Assembly (NCBI GenBank): GCA_951812925.1
Contig: OX638371.1
Location: 33,578,101-33,642,100 of the forward strand
Reading direction: 5' to 3'
Length of the DNA stretch: 64,000 bases
Source: Calliopum simillimum
Lineage: Eukaryota; Arthropoda; Insecta; Diptera; Lauxaniidae
The notes beneath the pieces were generated by a model. That model searched no databases. It worked only from the letters and a program-made list of their open reading frames with translations, and had not been told where the DNA came from. The position numbers and the translations under genes are program-made. Positions 45,035 to 54,339 of the stretch are shown here, one piece after another (the first letter of the stretch is position 1; every line of letters begins with the position of its first letter).

Positions 45035-46030
45035 AATTATCACGACCAAGACGCTGATATAGCAATAAAATCAAGACTTTATTTCCGAGTACAAAACTGC
45101 TATTCGGTCTTAGTCATTTATAGTTAATATGGGTGTCACGCCTCTATCGAACATTAAATCTTCTCTCATCAATCCAGAATTTCGAATTAAAAAAAATTAA
45201 ATTAATAATAGTTAAAATCAATATCAACACCAACACTAAGGCCAAAATCATGACCAAGATCAGAACCGACATCAAGACTTAATTCCCAAAACCAAGACTC
45301 AATATCAAAACGAAGACTGAAACTCATAACCTTATCATGCATGATGAAACGTTATGACTGAAAAATGACTGAAAGTTATGATATGAATTGAAATAAAATA
45401 AAGACTTTAGTCAAAGCAAATTTTTAATAAAAAGTTTCAGTCAGTTGATATTAATGATTGACTTTCAGTTCTATTTTTCGTTTCGTTATATATGATGAGG
45501 CTATCAACGTTCAGGACTGCTCATGACTAATTACGCACTTTTGTTAATTACACAAAAAAGGGAAAAAAACAACAAAAAAAATAACAATTTCCGTTTTTTT
45601 TTTTTTTGCTGAATCCAAATGTAGTTGCCAAGTTCTATTAGGACTTCGAAATATCCAAACCTAAGAGTCCAAAAAAAAAAACCAAAAAATTTTTCGTTAT
45701 TTTTGAACCAACACCATAGCAGTCTTGGTCTTGATCTTGGAGATTAAGTCTTGGTCTTGGTTTTAATGTTGAGTCTTGACCAATAAGCCTCGGTCTTGGT
45801 CTTGAAAAAATTTCTAAAGATTGTTGAGTATTCAAAATTTCAAAAACTTATTTTCCAAAGCAGTTGGGTTTTTAAGATGCCAAATATCGAATTGAGGGAT
45901 GATTTTATCCTCGAAAGAGGGCGTAAAACACCTATTAGCTATAAATTACCAAGATTGAAAAGCAGTCCAATATCAAGACTAAGACTCAAGACCAAGATTA
46001 ATTTTGCTACTTTTATTACAAGACAAGCCA
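45035..46030. repeat. CAAGAC/GTCTTG hexamer-rich region with opposed arms
   Basis: Plus-oriented words (ACCAAGACTCAA, AAGACTTAATTCC, GACCAAGATCAGAACC) fill 45045-45320. The inverse GTCTTGGTCTTGATCTTGG fills 45720-45805, and plus-oriented words return at 45945-46005 (CAAGACTAAGACTCAAGACC). Periodicity is about 6 bp and irregular. One GGTGTCACGCCTC core lies at 45130. No coding motif was seen. Confidence 0.7.
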
Positions 46031-48221
46031 ACTTCAAGTCAAAAAACAAGTGATACGAAAGTTCAAGGTACTCACTCTTTTTCTTAAAATCCAATAATAA
46101 TATTGATATTCATCTCTTTTCTTGCACATTTTGAACTTTTTAGGCTATGATATTTCAGATATAACTATCCTTATATTTTTGTAGACTTCACTGAGTTATC
46201 AAAATCAATCTAGATGTCAATTTCTTTCTATATGCAACAGTTCTTGCAATCAATCTTTTGTATCTATGGTATCCAAGACATGAGAACGGATTTAAGTCTT
46301 TCAAGTTTATGCTTTCTGCAGATGATTTTTGAGTTTCTCTTGAAAATGTGTTGAAATAATGAATCAACACCGGAACTTAGCCATCAAGAGTTTTGTTTTT
46401 TTCTGAGTTTTGTTATCTACAATAACCCGAACCTTTGCAAATAACGTAATTTGCAGATTTTATTGTTAAAAATATTTAAACATCAAAACATGAGTTTAAT
46501 ACGGATGTATCTTGGACGTTTTCCTTTTTCACTGTTTTCATTTTGCACATGTTTTTGAAACAGGAAAAGAGAAGAAAAACACAAAAAAAAAGGACCATTA
46601 ATGCCCGAAAATGTTTTTTATTTTTTTTTGACTAAATTTTGCGCATTATTTGTTTTTCTTTGGCAAAATTCAATTACAAAATAATAAAAATTCGTATCTA
46701 ATAATAAATAGAATAACAGCAACAGAAGCAGCAAAAGCAATAAAAATAAACAAAATCGCCTGCAGTTTGTTGCCGGTGGTGGGTTGGCTGGTGGTTTCTA
46801 GTGGCAGTTCGCCAACTAGACCCCGCCAACGGTTGTGTCATGCTGAAACATCAAAGTCATCATCATCAACATCAACATCCAAAGCAACATCATTGGCTGC
46901 GTCATTTTCGGCAGTTTTAGCAGCAATTTAGCTGTTGTTGTTGTTGTGTTTTTCTATTTTATTATTTTATAGATACTTTCTATTTTATTTTACTATTTTT
47001 TGTGTTTTTGGCTGTTTTTTTTATCTCATCTTCCAAACAATCTGTTTTTTGTTGCCGTGCTCCGTCGTATCTTTTACCATGTATTTCTTCTACTTCAGTT
47101 GCTTGCAATTTCTTTCAATTCAATGGTGAATAAACAAAGTTTTCAAGTGTCTCATTCATGAAATTGTATCTAGTAGATACATTTCTTGCTGGTTTCTTTT
47201 CTTTTTTCTATTTTTTCCTTATGTTTTTCAATTATTTTCATGGTTTTTATGGTTTTTCTAGTCTTGTACCGCATAGGGCGGTAAAACGAGGAAGGTAATA
47301 TAACAATTGCTGGCCCTAATGCAACATCTCATGTAGCGCAGGGAAAGCAGACACCATGTTGCGTTTGACAAAACAGACGCTTTGAAAGTCAATGATCTCT
47401 ATTGCAAAAAAATATAAAATAAATGTTAGCAAACAAGTAACTTATAGTCTTTTAACCTTTAAATTATCGTATTTGGTTTTAAGAGTTCGTCCTTTAATAA
47501 TATTTAACACTTTGAATATTTTGATTCTACTTTGCAATAACACAGTTCTTCAGATTAAGAGGGTCTGAGACGTCTTAATTACTAAGCTGAACTTAGTTTC
47601 TTACTAGCACATTATTATTCTGAATTAGCTTTGCTCAAAAGTGTAGAAAACGTTGTCTTCAGGCATATGGCGTACCTACTTATATATACGAGATAGTGTA
47701 TTTCATTTATGTAAATGGCTTTAGATGGCCAGATTCTTTCTTATTAAACTTTACCTTTCCAATTGGTTCTTTATGTTCCGAGTTATCATCCATTGAACTT
47801 CAATGATTGCAGCAAAGATATCTCAACTTCATTAAAATATAATCTAATCCTTTGTATACAGTTGAAAAGACTTGAAGAATAATAATCCAGTTGAAAACAC
47901 TAGAAGACATATGTAGTTTAATGATAAAGACTATGGCCGTCCAATGACAAAAAATGAAGGTCCATAATGTGAGCCATACAGGTGTGATGAATTTCGATGT
48001 TTTTTTGTTGGGAGTTTCGAGCTGTCTGCGAAATTTTTCGTTTCCCGGAAGACCGGAAAAATTGTTCGAAATAGCTTAGTTTATTTTTTCAGCCAAACGA
48101 ATCCGCGGGAAGAGTGAACGGTTAAAATTTTTAACGCAGGAATTTCGAACTGACCATGAATGAAGTCAAATTTCCCCGGAAAACCCCAAAAAATTTTGTA
48201 AGGGCTTGCTTTATTTTTTCA
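46031..48221. other. no gene recognised
   Basis: A 93-codon frame at 46650-46931 ends in Ser/Thr/Ala-rich simple sequence from CATCATCATCAACATC repeats and is not convincing. Positions 47990-48220 carry TTTCCCGGAA-like words also seen at 50740-50790, on the other side of the hAT element. Confidence 0.45.
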
Positions 48222-48229
48222 GCCAGACA

Positions 48230-50646
48230 CAGGCCTGACGAGAGGGGGGGGGGGTAAGGGGGGGATTCCCCCCAGGCCCGGAGTTTTTTGGAGGGCCCGG
48301 ATTTAAGCAGAAACAAAATCTTCATAAATAAAATTTATAGTAGTATTTTGCAAGCTTGCGAAATGATACTTACGCTTAACTAGAGGAAACGGGCCCAACC
48401 AATGAACACGAAACAAGCACTTGAGAAAAAGCCCGGGCCCGCAAATTTTTTTTTTTTTTCAAACGAGAAAAAACAAAGGTGATACCATTGCCTGCTAACT
48501 TTTTGGACAAATCTAATAAGTTTTTTTGTTTGACTTAACTTACTCCATTTTCATTCTAAACACTTCACATAGACATAATTTTCAATATTTTTATTTAATA
48601 ACAGAATTCTTTCCAAGTTCGTGCTTCTAAACCTTCGTGTGATTTACGGGTCCTCACGGGCCTCTAAATTAAGGGCTTTTGTGGTTAGGTACGGGCTCGC
48701 ATGAAAATCGATTTCAGAGCCCGAGCCCATCGCTGCACTATGGTTTTTTTTTGGACTAAAAAGTGCACACAAAAATAATTCACTACAAGGACCCTTTTTT
48801 TTTTAAAAAAAATCAAATGCAAAATTAAAGGGTATACATTGAGCTATCTGAAAAGATGCCCGCTTTTTCTAGCATTTGATCCACAAATTAGGGACAGAGG
48901 TCGAAATCTCATAAATTTTGAAAAAAACGGTTTTTCTGTATAAAAATGTTAGTCGCATTAAACGCAGGAGTGAAATATGAATAAATTTATGTCCATTCAA
49001 TCAAATCAATTAAGATGAAATTAATTCAAAGTGAAAATGGGCGGTGCCACGCCCCAAAAACAAATTCGTTATATCTCCGAAACTATTGGACGCAGATAGA
49101 TAAGATCCGGTACATTTTTAACAGGCACAGAGAGAAATAATATCCACTAAAAAAGTGGGCGATGCCACGCCCTACAAATATAAAACTTATCATATCTCCG
49201 AAACTATTTGAGCTACAGCAATGAATTTCGGTATATATGTATATAAAGAGTAGTGAGTCAAATAATATTTGCTGAAAAAAAGGGCGGTACCACACCCAAC
49301 AATGAACATATCCTTATTAATTGAAACTCTGTTCTACAGGAAACAAGTTCATTCATGTAGCATTGCCTGTGCCGTGGTGTTTTGATGACTTTTGTATATA
49401 AACCGAATTTTATCCACATGGGTCAAATAGTTTCGAAGATATTGTGTGTTTTATATTTTTGGAGCGTGGCACCGCCCACTTTTCTAATAAATATAATTTC
49501 TCACCGTGCCTTTTACAAACATACCGAGTCTTATCTATCTGTGTCTAATAGTTTCGGAGATATCAGGAATTTGTTTTTTGGGCGTGGCTCCGCCCATTTT
49601 TATAATGAATTAATTTTTTCTTGCTTGATTTCATTGAATGCATATAAATTTATTCATGTATCACTCCTGCGTTTAATGCGACTAACATTTTTAAACAGAA
49701 AAACCGTTTTTTTAAAAATTTATGAGATTTCGACCTCTGTTCCTAATTTGTGGATCAAATGCTAGAAAAAGCGGGCATCTTGTCAGATAGCTCAATGTAT
49801 AACCTTTAATTTTGCATTTGATTTTTTTTAAAAAAAAAAGGGTCCTTGTAGTGAATTATTTTTGTGTGCACTTTTTAGTCCAAAAAAAACCATAGTGCGC
49901 TGGTAAGTAGAGCCCTACGGGTCATGATTAAAACTAGAACCAACGCCCATCTTTGCTCTCAACTAAAAAAAATAAAACTTATAAAATTAATAACCTTTTA
50001 CACGCTAAATAACTTAAAAATTTTAAGGTACAGAATCCTGCCTTCAGGAAAATATTATTTGTTGAAAGGAAAATTATACAAGATCATTTTATAGCTCATT
50101 TTGAAGACAAAATCAGTACTTTGAGAACAGATCCATACCCCAAAAACTAGTATGTAATTTTAATTACGTTTTTCTTTTTAATTACAACATAGGATTTCCA
50201 GAACAAATATTTCGCCACTTGAAATTTACAAAAAATCAATTTCTAGTCATGAAAATATTCTTAAAAAATTTGTATTTTGGTTCCAAAACATCATCAAGTT
50301 TAATATTTGGACCGAAATCTACTAAGGGTATAATTTTAGCATAGTAATACTCTACAATAGTTGATTTAATGAAATCTCCGAAAGAAACCAATAGTCTCGA
50401 AGTTCGGGCAGTTAAAATGATTTGGCTTTTTTTAGTATATTTTTCAAGCATTGATCGAAGACCGGCCGAAATCTTATTTTTGACTTTTATTTTATGAATG
50501 TGGGCGGGAAGCAAACAAAATCACAAATTTGCACATTTCACATATCTCTTGGGCATCCTGTGGGTTAGTATCGAATAAAAAAAAAGCTAGTAGTGGGGCC
50601 CGGTATATAATTACCCCCGGGCCCGGATTTTCTCTCCACGCCCCTG
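48230..50646. mobile_element. hAT element with an 8-bp target duplication
   Basis: Ends are CAGGCCTGACGAGAG (48230) and, on the other strand, CAGGGGCGTGGAGAG (50646). GCCAGACA is repeated directly on both sides (48222-48229 and 50647-50654), an exact 8-bp duplication as made by hAT transposases. Subterminal GGGCCCGG words are present on both sides. Length is 2417 bp, of which 1162 bp is the nested palindrome at 48736 plus its target copy. The remaining 1.25 kb has no intact transposase. Minus-strand frames at 50236-50692 (one with ICEMCKFVILFASRPHS) may be coding remnants but I cannot assign a domain. Confidence 0.9.
48736..49897. mobile_element. Transib-type palindromic element nested in the hAT
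   Basis: Ends are CACTATGGTTTTTTTT on both strands, flanked by exact 5-bp copies of CGCTG (48731-48735 and 49898-49902). A CACWATG terminus and a 5-bp GC-rich duplication are the recorded traits of Transib elements. The element is a full-length palindrome centred near 49316. Cores GGGCGGTGCCACGCCCC (49039), GGGCGATGCCACGCCCT (49157) and GGGCGGTACCACACCC (49283) in the left arm are mirrored at about 49578-49595, 49461-49476 and 49370. Each core is followed by ATATCTCCGAAACTATT. No transposase; it is non-autonomous. Confidence 0.88.
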
Positions 50647-50692
50647 GCCAGACAAACCCATGAGAATATTTGGCGATCATATCATTTGACAC
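50236..50692 (-). pseudogene. possible hAT coding remnant
   Basis: Two overlapping minus-strand frames within the hAT element. One reads LFDTNPQDAQEICEMCKFVI then LFASRPHS; the other MLPAHIHKIKVKNKISAGLR and on to about 92 residues. Position just inside the right end fits an N-terminal coding region, but no BED finger or catalytic motif is recognisable. Confidence 0.3.
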
Positions 50693-51185
50693 ACGAATTT
50701 CGAGCTAGTTTCGAGCTCACCAAAAAGGAAGTGTTTTTCGGAAAATCCCAAAGTTTCCCGAAAAATCCCGAAGTTTCCCGGAAAATCCCAAAAAAACTTT
50801 TTTTATGGCGGTGACAGACACAATCCCCACGATTTTTTAAATATCTTTGATTCTAGTTAAACGGAAAACATTTTTGGAAAAAACATGCTACACTTAAGTT
50901 GTCTCATACTTTTCTTCATTTGTGTAGCTGTTTAATTGGAACATACTCCAGGTTTTTTTTTTATGGAAATCGTTGTTTTGCTTTTACTTTTATAATGAAA
51001 ATAACCACTTTTTAATAGAGATATGGTTAAATGGGTCTTATCAAACTATAGTCTATAATATTTTGGACCAGAACGATTTCCTTACAGAAAAACAAAATTT
51101 TTTGAACTTCAAATATCTCAAAACTTGAAGAGGTGACTTAGTTGTTGTCACATTTATAGGGACGATATCCTCGTGAATACCAACA
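50655..51185. other. no gene; CCCGGAAAATCCC-like repeats near 50735-50790
   Basis: Three near-copies of TTTCCCGGAAAATCCCAAAG type words lie in tandem at 50738-50790, matching words left of the hAT element, so the hAT inserted into this low-complexity tract. Confidence 0.5.
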
Positions 51186-51189
51186 CAAA

Positions 51190-51400
51190 ATGCAAACAAC
51201 ATGTGATCACAGCGAGCTGACATCGATAGCTTGTTTCAAAATTACCAGTGCCTAAAGTGCACTAAGCCAACCGCTTATGTGCATAAAAATCAATAACAAA
51301 GCAATAAGAAGCAAAAGTGCTGTAGAAAACTGAATTCTTGGAACTACAAAGCATTTAAAATTTTACGCACTATTTGTTATTGGTTGGGCGTCTAAAGACT
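51190..51400. repeat. dispersed repeat, shared with 15121-15310
   Basis: AATAACAAAGCAATAAGAAG, CTGAATTCTTGGAACTACAA and CATTTAAAATTTTACG lie in the same order as in the other copy. Confidence 0.55.
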
Positions 51401-52067
51401 AACTTTATTTTGCATGATTGTTGTTAGTTGCAAAATATTGCATTTGATGCAAGAGTGGAATGGTTGGGTGATGGGGATTTCGGGCTCAAAACGTGAAGAG
51501 TGTGCAAAATTAGGCAAGATATCTGTTTGATGATTTTTGTGAATTTTTCGGCGTTGAGAACTTCGAGCATAAGCAATTTCATGCTCAAAAAGCAGGTTTT
51601 TCAAGGAAAAAGATGACTGGTTTAGTTATTGAATAGCTTCAAAACTTAGTACCATCCTGCTAAAAGCAGGAACATGTAGGGTATGAATTTTGTGTCAGTG
51701 CTCTGCTAAAATGAATTAAATGTAATGTATGAGCTAAAACATAAAAATTATAGAAAAAAATTTAGCAAAATTTTGGTTTTGTGTGATTTTTTGCACAAAC
51801 TTTTCGATAAATTTGTTTTTGTTCTGGCCTTTTTGAGCAATTTATATTTGCAAGACCATTTAACACTGAGCAGCAATGCCAACGGCAAATTTACATTAAT
51901 ATTTGTATCAATTAAATTAATGCTAAAATAGTTAATGCGCTAGTAATCAATTAAATTGATTTGGCAATAAAAATTTTAAGCGGAATATAATTCTAAACGA
52001 AAATTAATTAAGTTAAGTCAGGCAAAAAAATTATTGCTAGACTTATAGAAAAACAAAACAACAAAAA
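51401..52067. other. no feature seen
   Basis: AT-rich sequence with short open frames lacking motifs. Confidence 0.5.
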
Positions 52068-52321
52068 TACACTGAGAAAAGAGTATGTTTCGATCAAAGA
52101 ATTATATTTGATTGAACATTTTAGAAAATATTTGTTAATAATTAACAAATTTCGGTAAATATTAATATGCCTTTAATTGGACCTTGAAATATTGTCGATT
52201 GGGCCAAAACTGATATCTGTTTGATGGAATGTCAAATATTTGCTTTAACTTAAAAAAAAACCTTGTCTGGGATTCGAACGCACTCTAAAAAAAAAAAAAA
52301 ATAATTAAAAAAAATTCTTTC

Positions 52322-52400
52322 TTGTCTGGGATTTGAACCTACGCCCCCAGGTTATAACTCAAACATCTTATACATTGAGCTAATTCTATCTACAAAAAGT
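52322..52400 (-). ncRNA. tRNA-like Pol III module (minus)
   Basis: On minus: TTAGCTCAATGTATAAGA (A box), then AGGTTCAAATCCCAG (B box), then CAAGAAAG and A/T-rich sequence. It mirrors the plus-strand module at 52714-52784 closely. A further B-box-like GTTCGAATCCCAGACAAGG followed by a T run lies beside it at 52255-52280 (minus). No intact cloverleaf was found. Confidence 0.5.
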
Positions 52401-52466
52401 GATACAAAAAATTCAACAAGTATTGAAAAATTTCGAAAACATACTGACATTATTTTCAAAACATTA

Positions 52467-52623
52467 GCCTTGTTCGTTGAAAAAAAACTTTATAAATATT
52501 TGTAAATATTTATAAAGTTTTTGTGACGCAAGTATGAAATTTTTGTTTCAACGAACGCTTTTTGTTAAAAATTTTATGAATATTTACAAATATTTATGAA
52601 GTTTTTTTTTCAACGAACAAGGC
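52467..52623. mobile_element. small palindromic MITE (GCCTTGTTCGTTGAAA ends)
   Basis: A 157-bp fold-back with ends GCCTTGTTCGTTGAAAAAAA on both strands and TA on each side (52465-52466, 52624-52625). The arms share AAATATTTGTAAATATT. It lies near the symmetry centre of the surrounding inverted tRNA-like pair. Confidence 0.75.
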
Positions 52624-52713
52624 TATTATTTACAAAAAACAATCAATACTTATTAAATTTTGTGTTTGACTTTTTGTTTAAAATAAATTCAAAATAACAA
52701 TCACTACAAACGT

Positions 52714-52800
52714 AGATAGAGTTAGCTCAATGTATAAGACGTTTGACTCATATCCTGTGGGTCTATGTTCGAATCCCAGACAAGAAAATTTTTTTTTTTT
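52714..52800 (+). ncRNA. tRNA-like Pol III module (plus)
   Basis: A box TTAGCTCAATG at about 52722, B box TGTTCGAATCC at about 52766-52776, CCCAGACAAG, then a T run at 52789-52800 that could end Pol III transcription. The order and spacing match a tRNA gene of about 70 nt, but the anticodon arm does not pair well by eye, so it is probably a tRNA-derived repeat. Confidence 0.5.
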
Positions 52801-53045
52801 AAATTAATTATTTTATTTTTTTACTTCACTTTGATTGACTTTTTGATTTGATATAACTTTTTCGTATTTCAATTTGTATATGTAGAACATCTATAGTTAT
52901 AATATAGTTCTGATTGTTAAGCTGTAAGATTTAGTAATTTACATTCGGTCATTGCGTCCTGAGGTTTAAAGAATTCAATACGCGCGGCATGGTTCCAATT
53001 CGCTATACATGGATTCCCTCTTACGATTGCAATGAACCAAGGTTA

Positions 53046-53150
53046 CAAATGTAGCTGGTAAATATATGGTAGCATCTAACAAATAACAAAAAATGCCCCG
53101 GGGGTATGAGTTCAATCCCCACCCAGATATAATTTTTTTTTGTGTTTTTT
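53046..53150 (+). ncRNA. third tRNA-like module (plus)
   Basis: An A-box-like GTAGCTGGTAAATATATGG (53051), a B-box-like GAGTTCAATCCCC (53108) and T runs from 53133. It differs in sequence from the pair at 52322/52714, so a different tRNA may be its source. Confidence 0.4.
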
Positions 53151-53526
53151 TTTTGTTTTTATTTTTTTGTTTTTTTTTTTTGCAACTTGGCGAGTGCATT
53201 CAAATTTCAGAGAGGAGTTTTATTCTTAATTTATAACAAATATTATATTTTATGATGTCGCCGTGATCCTAGCAAATATTGTCATATTAGTTTCTAATTA
53301 ATAAAAAGATTAATAATAATAAAGGTCTAAATTCAAAACAATAAATGTCTTTATATGCAAACATATATTTGGTAATTATTAACAAATATACGATTGAACC
53401 AATAAAATTGCTCAAATATGCCACTCATTAAATGATATCAAATATTCGATTCGCCTATATCAAATATATTATTTGTTAATTATTACCAAATTTTGATGTA
53501 TATAATCATACTGTTTTCTCAGTGTA

Positions 53527-54335
53527 GTGGAAAAAATTTAAATAATTTGCGTTGGATATTTAAGCAATACATACTCGTCATAGATACTCATGCATATGCA
53601 CACATACATAGATATCCATTTACTCGCACATTTATGCAAATTGCATAAAAACATATTTGCATACGAGTGCACATTTTAAGCGTTGCTTCATGGAAAATAC
53701 AATTTATAATCATAATAATAATAAAAATGTAAAACCTAATATTTGTTTTGTTTCGTACTACGTAGAGCTTTTTATAAATTCCCGAAATTATCATTAAAAC
53801 GACAAAGCACATCATAATATCTCATAAATAGTTGGAAATATATTGCTATAATTAAAATTACAATTTATTTTGTTTTCATTAACAATATGCAAAAATTAAA
53901 ATTTCAATGTACAAATTTTAACGAGTCATTATATGATATTGAATTTGTGTATCTGATGAATACACAATATTCATAACCATTCACTTATATTGTTTCTTTT
54001 TTTCAGTTTTACCATTTTAGTCATATAAGTTTGATGCTACATTTTGTATCTCAGTTTAGTCATTTACATACATAGTATGTAATTATCATAATATGTATCA
54101 TCAAATTTAAATGACTAAGCTGTTAAAACTTAAAAAACTAATCTATGTAGAAAAATTACGTTTTATTAATAAATTCGGATAGCCAAAAACGACCCTCAAT
54201 AAGCAGTACTGGAAGTATTTTTCAATTGCATTCCTACTTTCTGAGTTAGAAGCGACATTTCTCATTTAGAACTAGCTAGATTCTTTCTAAGATTACTCTA
54301 TTCTTGGGTATTTTTCAGCCCAATAGCCGTTAATG
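53527..54335. other. no feature seen
   Basis: AT-rich sequence with ACATACATAGATA runs and short open frames. Confidence 0.5.
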
Positions 54336-54339
54336 GGTT

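Larger units (their letters stand above)
52070..53524. mobile_element. TA-flanked element (CACTGAGAAAA ends) carrying tRNA-like modules
   Basis: Ends are CACTGAGAAAAGAGTATG (52070) and, on the other strand, CACTGAGAAAACAGTATG (53524), each next to TA (52068-52069 and 53525-53526). Subterminal TTGTTAATAATTAACAAAT and TTTGTTAATTATTACCAAAT words lie near both ends. The inside holds inverted tRNA-like modules (52260-52400 minus; 52714-52800 plus), a third plus-strand tRNA-like module (53046-53150), and a small palindrome at 52467-52623. No transposase. TA duplications suggest Tc1/mariner mobilisation. Confidence 0.78.

Noticed and set aside
46650..46931. 93-residue plus-strand gene
   Set aside because: The C-terminal half is CATCAACATC simple repeat, and the rest has no recognisable domain.
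52714..52800. Functional tRNA gene
   Set aside because: A and B boxes and a T run are present, but the anticodon arm does not pair well and an inverted near-copy lies in the same element, so it is kept as tRNA-like.
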